64,000 nt of DNA from Rubripirellula amarantea. GTDB lineage: Bacteria > Planctomycetota > Planctomycetia > Pirellulales > Pirellulaceae. The translations under genes and the position numbers were made by a program. The notes beneath the pieces were generated by a model. It did no database searches and was not told the DNA's origin. It saw only the letters and a list, made by a program, of their open reading frames with translations. The stretch is taken from assembly GCF_007859865.1 (NCBI RefSeq), contig NZ_SJPI01000001.1, forward strand, positions 3,099,406 through 3,163,405, in the 5' to 3' direction. Positions 15,845 to 23,199 of this stretch are shown here, one piece after another. How positions within the stretch are numbered: position 1 is the first letter of the stretch; every line of letters begins with the position of its first letter.

Positions 15845-17673
15845 TTGGTCACCTCAATCCCTTGGCTTTGCGCTACCAATCGATACGGTCCCGTTTGTCG
15901 GACAAGTTCAGAGTGCGTCCCTTCTTGGACGATCGATCCGCCTTCCATCACCAACACTCGATCGGCACCTCGCAACGTGCTAAGTCGGTGCGCGACAATT
16001 AGCGTGGTTCGGCCTGCTGACGCAGTTTCCATAGCGCACATGATCTCGTGTTCCGTCTCGGGGTCGATCGCGGAGACAGGATCGTCGAGTAGCAGAATGG
16101 CCGGGTCCGTCAGGATCGCCCGGGCCAGTGCCAGTCGTTGACGCTGTCCGCCCGAAAGCGACATTCCAAATTCGCCTAGCATTGTGTCGTAACCGTCCGG
16201 TGACTCTTCGATAAAATCGTGGGCGGCCGCCAGACGTGCCGCCATCCTGACTTGCTCGCGAGTCGCGCCGGGAACACCAAAGGCAATGTTCGCTCCGATC
16301 GTGTTGCTTAGAAGCAGCGGTTCTTGCAGCACCAAACCGACGCTGCGTCGCAGCGTTTTGAGGTCCCATTGTCGTACATCAACGCCGTCCACTTCGACGA
16401 TACCGCACTGCGGATCAAAAAATCGCGGGATCAAACTCAACAGCGTCGACTTGCCCTGACCCACGGCACCCAAGATCGCAATCCGTTCGCCCGGGCGGAT
16501 GTGAATGGAAATGTCTTTAAGCACAGGTTGCCCCGTCTGGTATTCGAACCAAACGCTGTGCAAGTCAATCTCGCCCTGAACGCGATCCGGCGTCCAAGGG
16601 GAAGCGGGCGGCGAGACTTCCTCGCTTGCGTCGAGCACTTCGAAGACTCGCCGAGCACCCGTCAACGACTCCTGAATCGAACCGGCGAGACCTGAAAGAT
16701 TTCCCACTTGATTGCTGAATTGTTGCAGTAGGCCAGCGTACACAATCAAACCTGTTCCCAGTGGCAAGACGCCGATGGACGTCAGGTAGCCGCCATAGAT
16801 CAATAAAATCACCAGATTGACTTGAGTCAGGAATCCAACCAGCGGTCCAAACCGACTCACTTTGGTAAACACTTCTTGTTGCTGATTTTCGACAGCATCG
16901 TTGGCCTGATGAAAACGTTTGATTTCCGCTTCCTGGCGACCAAGCGATTTGATCACTGCCACGCCGTCGCTGCTTTCGGCAACTCGAAGGACGAGATCGT
17001 CAAGAAGTTGCCGCGTTCGATCGTACATTGGCCGGACAGTTCGCGAAAAACGAATGCTAATCCACCAAATCATCGGAGTCGTAATCAAGCAGGCTATCGT
17101 AAGTCCGACGTGAATCCGCAGCATAAAGGTCAGGTACACGACCAATGACATGGCAAGGATCGAGAGTTGTACCAATACGCCGTCAATGAACATTCGAGTA
17201 GCTTGGACGTCGCCGGTCACGCGATTGATAATCGTGCCAGCGGGTTGGTCATTGTAGAATCGCAAACTGAGTCGCTGCAGTTTTGCGTACACCTTCGCCC
17301 GCAGGTCGACGACAATTTTGCGTTGAACGAGCGTCCCAGATGTAATTGCGTATGCGTAGTTCAAGGCGGCTCGCAGAATCGCAATCACGATCATCGCGAC
17401 TACCAGTGATACGACTTGTTTCATCGGCGACCAACTCACCGGGAACGTGAATTCCAACGGCAAAGTTGGCAATGTCGTGGTGCTGCCAGCGTGAAAGCGG
17501 ATCACGTCGATGGCAAGGCCACCCACTTGAACCAGCGTGACAGCCAGCCCCATCAAAATTGCCTGCAACGCCAGCATCGCTGCGCACCAGCCGCGATAGA
17601 CCCAGGCTAGTTGCAGCAGTCTCAGGACGACCTTGCCGTTGGTCAGCGCGGTGGGGGGCGAATGCTCGTTCAA
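15841..17673 (-). CDS. ABC exporter half-transporter with Asp in place of the catalytic Glu
   Basis: A 610-residue half-transporter: six transmembrane helices in the first 330 residues, then an ATPase domain with Walker A GAVGQGKST, canonical signature LSGGQRQ and VAHRLSTL. Walker B is ILLLDDPVSAID, so the catalytic Glu is Asp. In heterodimeric exporters this residue marks the subunit that supplies Walker A/B to the degenerate ATP site. The partner encoded downstream has the matching altered signature motif. TTG start overlapping the metX/metW stop by 4 nt (TTGA), giving a tightly coupled run of genes. Confidence 0.9.
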   Translation of the reverse strand: MNEHSPPTALTNGKVVLRLLQLAWVYRGWCAAMLALQAILMGLAVTLVQVGGLAIDVIRFHAGSTTTLPTLPLEFTFPVSWSPMKQVVSLVVAMIVIAILRAALNYAYAITSGTLVQRKIVVDLRAKVYAKLQRLSLRFYNDQPAGTIINRVTGDVQATRMFIDGVLVQLSILAMSLVVYLTFMLRIHVGLTIACLITTPMIWWISIRFSRTVRPMYDRTRQLLDDLVLRVAESSDGVAVIKSLGRQEAEIKRFHQANDAVENQQQEVFTKVSRFGPLVGFLTQVNLVILLIYGGYLTSIGVLPLGTGLIVYAGLLQQFSNQVGNLSGLAGSIQESLTGARRVFEVLDASEEVSPPASPWTPDRVQGEIDLHSVWFEYQTGQPVLKDISIHIRPGERIAILGAVGQGKSTLLSLIPRFFDPQCGIVEVDGVDVRQWDLKTLRRSVGLVLQEPLLLSNTIGANIAFGVPGATREQVRMAARLAAAHDFIEESPDGYDTMLGEFGMSLSGGQRQRLALARAILTDPAILLLDDPVSAIDPETEHEIMCAMETASAGRTTLIVAHRLSTLRGADRVLVMEGGSIVQEGTHSELVRQTGPYRLVAQSQGIEVTN

Positions 17674-19436
17674 GTTGGCGATAGCAGCAAAATCGCTGTG
17701 TCAGCGTTCAGGTTCGGATCGTCGATGGCGCTCACCCGACGATTGGATTCCGAGTCGAAATAGATTTCCGACTTGATTGCAATTCCTTTCTGATCGCAGA
17801 GGTCGCAAACGTCAGCGATCGACGGAAATCGCCGATTGGGCGTATTGAACCAATCGAAGTTGAAGGCTCCGTTGGCCTTGGGTGACCGTCCTCGCATGAC
17901 ATAGTCTTCCCGCAATGCGCGGTACGCGAAATTGGGAAAGCTAACAATCGTATGCTTCCCCACTCGCATCATTTCGTCGAACAGCGATTCGATATTCGCA
18001 ACCGCTTGGAGCGTTCCGCTTAAGACGACATAGTCAAATTGCCCATCAATGAACGCAGGAAGACCTTGATTTAAGTCATAGTCGATCACATTGAGCCCGC
18101 GCTTTGCTGCGCGAACGAGATCGTCTTGGGCGACCTCAACACCGACAAGCCTGTTGTGGCCGCGAGCAGCCAAGGCCGACAAGAGTCGTCCGTCTCCGCA
18201 GCCCAGGTCGAGTACCGACGAGTCGGGACTGACCATTTCCAAGATAGCCTCTTCCGCCAACGTTAGTGGCGAGTCAGGATCGCTGAGCGTGCCAAGCTTG
18301 GCTTCGATCAAGCCGGCGTATTGGTCGATGTCTTTATCAATTAAGAACGCGTCGTGTCCGGCGTCGGTCGTGATTTCCGCGTAGGTGACCGGTTTACCCA
18401 GCGCGGAAAGCGCTTCCACGATGTCTTGCGATTGTCGTGGTGGGAAAAGCCAATCACTGCTGAAAGATATAATCAAGCAATCGCACCGCAAATCGTCAAA
18501 CGATTCCATTAACTGCAATCGACTTGATCCCAGGTCCAGCAAGTCCATTGCCATCGAGATCGCGACGTAGCTGTTGGCGTCGAACCGAGTGGTGAACTTT
18601 TCACCTTGGTGGGCTAGATACGATCCAACGCTGAATCGTTGCTCAAAGATGGAGGCAAATTGGCGAGGGTCATGGCGATCAGGATCAAACTTTGCCTCCA
18701 TCGCTTGGCTTGATAGGTACGTGATGTGTCCCAGCATCCGGGCGATGGCTAATCCGGTGTCCGGGCGAAGGTCGCTGTCGTAGTATTGTCCGTCGCAAAA
18801 ATTGGGGTCGGTTTGAATCGCGTTTCTGGCCACTACGTCGAAACCGAGTGCTTGGTTTGTCAACCGTGGCGAGGTAGCGATGGCGATGCAAGTCTGCACT
18901 GATTGGGGATAACGAATGCTCCAAATCATCGCTTGATGACCACCGAGTGACCCTCCGATCACGGCGCGAAACGCTTCGATCCCAAGCGAGTCCGCAAGAA
19001 GTCGCTGAATCATCACGATGTCACCGATCGTGATGCGAGGGAACTGTGCTCCGTAACGTTGGGGCGGATTACTTCCTGGAATGACATCCGAGGGACCCGT
19101 TGTTCCCCGGCACCCACCCAACACGTTCGGGCAAATCACGAAGAAGCGATTCGTATCAATGGGTTTCCCCGGACCAATCAGCCGATCCCACCAACCAGGG
19201 TCGTCATCCGCATCGTGTTTGGCCGCGTGCGAGTCCCCCGAGATCGCGTGGCAGACCAAGATGGCGTTGCTGCGATCTTTGTTCAGCGAGCCCCACGTTT
19301 CATACGCGCACGTGACGGATTCGAGCTGCCCACCGAGTTCCAGCTCGATGGGGCCGGCGAACTGAATCTCCTTCGCATGGCGCAAAGGAGCAGCAGAGCG
19401 AAAGTCGTCGGTGCTGGCGTTGCGGGACGAGGACAT
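17670..19436 (-). CDS. metX: Homoserine O-acyltransferase (MetX) fused to MetW-like methyltransferase domain
   Basis: The first 380 or so residues are an alpha/beta-hydrolase homoserine O-acyltransferase: CAYETWGSLN, CHAISGDSHAA, NVLGGCRGTTGP, nucleophile Ser in GGSLGGHQAM (usually GGSMGG), catalytic Asp in SSDWLFPP and His in AGHDAFLID. The last 200 residues are MetW-like, with a SAM-binding SVLDLGCGDGRLL, FDYVVLSGTLQ and VSFPNFAYR. MetX and MetW are usually separate neighbouring genes; here they are one chain. The product activates homoserine for sulfhydrylation by MetY, encoded 98 nt upstream. Acetyl versus succinyl specificity is not decidable by eye. Start at the ATG giving MSSSRN; two upstream in-frame starts (to 19502) exist and no Shine-Dalgarno site decides. 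Confidence 0.88.
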   Translation of the reverse strand: MSSSRNASTDDFRSAAPLRHAKEIQFAGPIELELGGQLESVTCAYETWGSLNKDRSNAILVCHAISGDSHAAKHDADDDPGWWDRLIGPGKPIDTNRFFVICPNVLGGCRGTTGPSDVIPGSNPPQRYGAQFPRITIGDIVMIQRLLADSLGIEAFRAVIGGSLGGHQAMIWSIRYPQSVQTCIAIATSPRLTNQALGFDVVARNAIQTDPNFCDGQYYDSDLRPDTGLAIARMLGHITYLSSQAMEAKFDPDRHDPRQFASIFEQRFSVGSYLAHQGEKFTTRFDANSYVAISMAMDLLDLGSSRLQLMESFDDLRCDCLIISFSSDWLFPPRQSQDIVEALSALGKPVTYAEITTDAGHDAFLIDKDIDQYAGLIEAKLGTLSDPDSPLTLAEEAILEMVSPDSSVLDLGCGDGRLLSALAARGHNRLVGVEVAQDDLVRAAKRGLNVIDYDLNQGLPAFIDGQFDYVVLSGTLQAVANIESLFDEMMRVGKHTIVSFPNFAYRALREDYVMRGRSPKANGAFNFDWFNTPNRRFPSIADVCDLCDQKGIAIKSEIYFDSESNRRVSAIDDPNLNADTAILLLSPT

Positions 19437-19534
19437 GTTGATCAAGAAAAGCGGATTGGTGAAGTCGTCATTGCACATCGCGACGCAGGCACTCAGCGGC
19501 AACCAACGAGCTACTCGCGACCAATTCTTGGCAC

Positions 19535-20857
19535 CTAGGCCGACGCGGCCGCCAAGGCTTGTTCCAGGTCAGCGATAATGTCCGAAACGTCTTCCAGTCC
19601 GACGGATATGCGAATGTATTCGGGGACGACACCGGCCTTCTTTTGTTCGTCGGTGGTCAATTGCTGGTGCGTTGTGCTTGCTGGGTGAATCACCAAAGTC
19701 TTCGCATCGCCAATGTTGGCCAAATGCGAACATAGCTTGCACGAGTTGATGAATTTCTTGCCCGCCTCCATGCCGCCCTTGATTCCGAATCCCATGATCG
19801 CACCTTGTCCGTCGGGCAAGTACTTTTGACCGCGAGCGTAGTCTTTGTGGGACGGCAGGCCGGGGTAGTTCACCCATTCGACTTGGTCGTGTGATTCCAA
19901 GAACTCAGCGACGGCTTTTCCGTTTTCGCAGTGGCGAGGCATGCGAAGGTGAAGTGTCTCAAGGCCTTGCAAGAACAAGAACGCCGCGAACGGGCTCATC
20001 GCTCCGCCCGTATCGCGTAACCAATGCGTACGGATGTGAAGCAGGTAAGCGATGTTGCCCATCGGGCGCAGGTGTTCTTCAAAAACGGCACCATGATAGG
20101 AAGGCGACGGACCGCAGAACTCTGGCCACTTTTCAGGTTGATCGGCCCACTTGAAGTTGCCGCTGTCGACGATGGCACCGCCAATGTGAACGCCGTGACC
20201 TCCGATGAACTTCGTGGTGCTGTAGATATTGATATCGACGCCGTGTTCGAACGGGCGAAGCAAGAGCGGCGTCATTACCGTGTTGTCGCACAACACGGGG
20301 AGCGATCCATGCGGCGCTGAGTGAGCGGCGTCCGAGATAGCTTTGAAATCAGGCACATCGTTCTTCGGGTTGCCAATGCTTTCCATGTACACCAGACGCG
20401 TGTTTTCGTCGACGAGCCCATGGATGTCTTGAGGCCGATCCGGATCGAAGAACCGAACTTCGATACCAAGTTGTTTCAACGTTTGGCTGAACAACGTCCA
20501 AGTTCCGCCATACAGCGACGTGCTGCTTATGATGTTTTGCCCACTGTGTGCGAGCGTCAACACGGCGGCGGTGATCGCAGCCTGGCCTGAAGCGAAACAT
20601 AACCCGGTGACTCCACCGTCGAGTGCTGCCAAACGCTTTTCAAGAACGTCAACGGTAGGGTTCATCAGCCGGCTGTAGATGTTGCCGAACTCGGTGAGTC
20701 CAAACAACGCAGCCGCATGATCGGTATCGTTGAAAGTGAAGCTGGTCGTGGCATAGATTGGCACAGCACGACTGTTCGTGGTGGGATCGGGGACTTGTCC
20801 GGCGTGCAAAGCTTTGGTGCCAAGTTTCATGTTCTCAGGCAATGAAGAATCGCTCAT
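19535..20857 (-). CDS. metY: O-acetylhomoserine sulfhydrylase
   Basis: A PLP enzyme of the Cys/Met metabolism family (440 residues) that makes homocysteine from O-acetylhomoserine and sulfide. Family marks: THALHAGQ-like start (GTKALHAGQVPDP), IYATTSFTF, YSRLMNPT, CFASGQAAI, SLYGGTWTLF, the CDNTVMTP stretch and the PLP lysine in YSTTKFIGGHG. The length of about 430-440 residues and the long insertion before the C-terminus fit MetY rather than MetB/MetC. First gene of the operon metY - metX/metW - two ABC exporter halves. ATG start. Confidence 0.93.
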   Translation of the reverse strand: MSDSSLPENMKLGTKALHAGQVPDPTTNSRAVPIYATTSFTFNDTDHAAALFGLTEFGNIYSRLMNPTVDVLEKRLAALDGGVTGLCFASGQAAITAAVLTLAHSGQNIISSTSLYGGTWTLFSQTLKQLGIEVRFFDPDRPQDIHGLVDENTRLVYMESIGNPKNDVPDFKAISDAAHSAPHGSLPVLCDNTVMTPLLLRPFEHGVDINIYSTTKFIGGHGVHIGGAIVDSGNFKWADQPEKWPEFCGPSPSYHGAVFEEHLRPMGNIAYLLHIRTHWLRDTGGAMSPFAAFLFLQGLETLHLRMPRHCENGKAVAEFLESHDQVEWVNYPGLPSHKDYARGQKYLPDGQGAIMGFGIKGGMEAGKKFINSCKLCSHLANIGDAKTLVIHPASTTHQQLTTDEQKKAGVVPEYIRISVGLEDVSDIIADLEQALAAASA

Positions 20858-20985
20858 CAGGGTCCAATCTGTGTTTGGCAGGGAGGTAAATCAAGAACGC
20901 AAAGCGTAACGTTTCAATGCAAGAGTTACCATCACGCGACACCGCGATCTGGCTATGGTTGATTGCCCAGTTGAACCGTTGGGGA

Positions 20986-22929
20986 TCAGCTTTCTTTGGC
21001 GAAATCGACACGGCGCCGCTTGCGTCCCCGTCCAATCACGGCGTACGCCCATTCGCTTTGCATCGGTTCATCGCTGCCGGCGAACTCACGAATGAGCCAT
21101 CCACGACGGGCGGCGGGGGATCCGGCCGGTGGCGATCGCCGACGGCGGTCAATTTGCTCGGCAGTGACGAGGCGTAAGTCGGGCCGCGATTCCATCAGCA
21201 TCGAGTAGTAGCCCTCTTCAGAGAGCTCGTGATACCTCAGGTCAACTTTCTTTCGATCGGTCCAATGAGCCTCTTCACCGAGCGAGTCGATCAGATTTCG
21301 TTTGGTTAACCAATCTACTCGGCCGATCGCCATGTCGATGTCGTTGGCGTTTTGTCGAAACGCGTTTGCTGCATCAAACAATTCTTGCCAGCGATATAGC
21401 ACTAGCTTGGCGTCACCGAGCATGTTTGCCGGCGCATCGTCAACAAACCGCTTGGCCAAATTGAGATACACCTTTTGGATGTCCAATGCCGTCATCTCGC
21501 CACGGCTGGTAGGGACCCGAGAAACCAAGTTCCAGTCCGACGAGATCCGGTGCAGCGATTCGACCGGTTGGCGAATGATCGGCAGGCCTTCCACGTAGCC
21601 ACATTCGATCATATCGAGCACGAGTGACACCGAAGCCACTTTCACGTACTCGGCCAAATCGGACATGTTGGAATCCGATAATCCGATTTGCAGTCGTTGC
21701 CGTTTGGCAAACATGCTGCGCGTCGATGTCAGCGAGAGAAAGGATTTCGCGCAAAACTGAGCCAACCAATGTCCGAACACAAAGATCGGTCGCTCGCCGC
21801 GAAAGCCGCCCATATGAGAAACCGAATCAATCGCCATCGCTTTCGGGCTGAGATGATAACAACCGTCGGGATCAAGGTTGCCTGCCCCGCATAGTGCGAC
21901 GCGTGAAATCAACATCGGAGCTAAATAATGCCGTTGTTTGCGAAATGCAATGTGTTTGGCGACAAACCCCAGCACCAGCACCGTCGGTAAATGAACGAGG
22001 CGAAGCGAATGGATCAACAGCCCCGAAACCCAAGTCGGCAAACTCGCCAGGACATCTCGATTGTCTAGTGGTAACGGGTCGTCGTCAAAATCGTGGAATT
22101 CTGTTTCCTGGGCGAGTTTGTCTTTGCGCGATTTAAGTAACCGAGAGATGCCGACCAGCGAGATAAGAACCAACATGATTGGCATTGCCACCATCAAGCT
22201 GATCACTTGCATGCACCAGAGCAGAGCAATGAAGCCTCGGTACACGACTAGCAACCAACCTGTGGCCACTTCGGCTTCGTAGTTTTCCTGGCAGCCGTAA
22301 ACGTGCCCCAAAGCATCACTGCTGTTTTTCAGAATCCGCAAATCAAAACTGGTCTCTGAATCAAACGTAGCTTCCGAAGCAAGTTCGTCGATTGATCGCT
22401 GGCAGGAAAGCAGTTCAGTTGGATTGCGAACCTCGGGTGTGGCGATTTCAACCAAACCACCTGGCGCTGAGTGCATGGAAGGATGCGATTCGAACGAGAT
22501 CGCGCCTCCACTGGCCAAAAACAATTGTTCGCTATCGAACAGTCCGCCAACGGTGGGTTGATCGCGCTGGACCGCTTCACAGATTTGTTCAAAGACCAAG
22601 CGGGCTGGCGGAAGATCTTCGCGATCGAGGTTCTGTGGGTCGTTAACCAGAGTCGCGTACTCGGTTTCGAGCCCAATCAGGCGAGACACCAGCGGACGAT
22701 CGAGCCGGAACGCTTTGGCTTTACGGCTACCCGATCGAACGGTGTCGCGATCATTGCCGGTTGGGTCACTCCCCGGGGCGCTGGTGTCGCTAACCCCATC
22801 CTTCTGACTACCAGCGTTCTGATCGCCAGCGTTCTGGTCACCAGCATTGGGCTCACCAGCGGCTTTACCTTCGCCGGGATGATCCGTGGCGGTCTGATCG
22901 TCGGGAGGCAAGCGCGAATCGTCAGACAT
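20986..22929 (-). CDS. PafA/Dop (Pup ligase/deamidase) family protein with membrane insertion
   Basis: A 647-residue relative of the glutamine-synthetase-like enzymes PafA (attaches Pup to lysines) and Dop (deamidates or removes Pup). After a disordered acidic N-terminus with repeated NAGDQ units, the family blocks appear: RLIGLETEYA (beta-strand with metal-binding Glu residues, about 83-92), VEIATPEVRNPTELL, VYGCQENYEAEV (counterpart of the YGCHENY motif, about 210-221) and LQIGLSDSNMSDLAEYVKV (counterpart of the GDSNMSE motif). Directly after QENY, two hydrophobic stretches (about residues 224-261 and 299-331) interrupt the domain, predicting membrane anchoring. No Pup, UBact or proteasome gene is in the window. 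ATG preferred; a TTG 27 nt upstream is in frame. Confidence 0.82.
   Translation of the reverse strand: MSDDSRLPPDDQTATDHPGEGKAAGEPNAGDQNAGDQNAGSQKDGVSDTSAPGSDPTGNDRDTVRSGSRKAKAFRLDRPLVSRLIGLETEYATLVNDPQNLDREDLPPARLVFEQICEAVQRDQPTVGGLFDSEQLFLASGGAISFESHPSMHSAPGGLVEIATPEVRNPTELLSCQRSIDELASEATFDSETSFDLRILKNSSDALGHVYGCQENYEAEVATGWLLVVYRGFIALLWCMQVISLMVAMPIMLVLISLVGISRLLKSRKDKLAQETEFHDFDDDPLPLDNRDVLASLPTWVSGLLIHSLRLVHLPTVLVLGFVAKHIAFRKQRHYLAPMLISRVALCGAGNLDPDGCYHLSPKAMAIDSVSHMGGFRGERPIFVFGHWLAQFCAKSFLSLTSTRSMFAKRQRLQIGLSDSNMSDLAEYVKVASVSLVLDMIECGYVEGLPIIRQPVESLHRISSDWNLVSRVPTSRGEMTALDIQKVYLNLAKRFVDDAPANMLGDAKLVLYRWQELFDAANAFRQNANDIDMAIGRVDWLTKRNLIDSLGEEAHWTDRKKVDLRYHELSEEGYYSMLMESRPDLRLVTAEQIDRRRRSPPAGSPAARRGWLIREFAGSDEPMQSEWAYAVIGRGRKRRRVDFAKES
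22811..22870 (+). repeat. 15-nt degenerate tandem repeat, 4 copies, in the PafA/Dop-like gene
   Basis: Units starting with ccagc lie at 22811, 22826, 22841 and 22856. On the minus strand they encode the NAGDQ pentapeptide repeats of the disordered N-terminus. Confidence 0.75.
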
Positions 22930-23199
22930 CGAATCAGGTCGACCAGGAGCGGCCAAGTGAGTTTGGGGGGCTATTGGGGATCGGGCAATCGTGCGTTCAT
23001 TGTAGCGAGCGATTTCCCCGAGCCGATTGACAAATTCAGGGACATTCCAAGAACAGCACTTGTTTCGATATTATCTAGCTCTGCGACAAATGCGAGAACC
23101 TTCGTTTCCCTCCGCTGGAGTGCCCTGAAACTGGATTCTCGCCAGTCACGGAATTCTTGTCGCACCGTCCTCCACGCTACTAAACAGCACTTTGCTCCT

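Noticed and set aside
22471-23199. 729-nt in-frame extension upstream of alaS
   Set aside because: It is antisense to the PafA/Dop-like gene, holds no synthetase sequence, and AlaRS begins clearly at MKTDELREKYL at 23200.
20858-23199. A Pup- or UBact-like small gene next to the PafA/Dop-like gene
   Set aside because: I checked both flanks (20858-20985 and 22930-23199) and found no short frame ending in GG[EQ].
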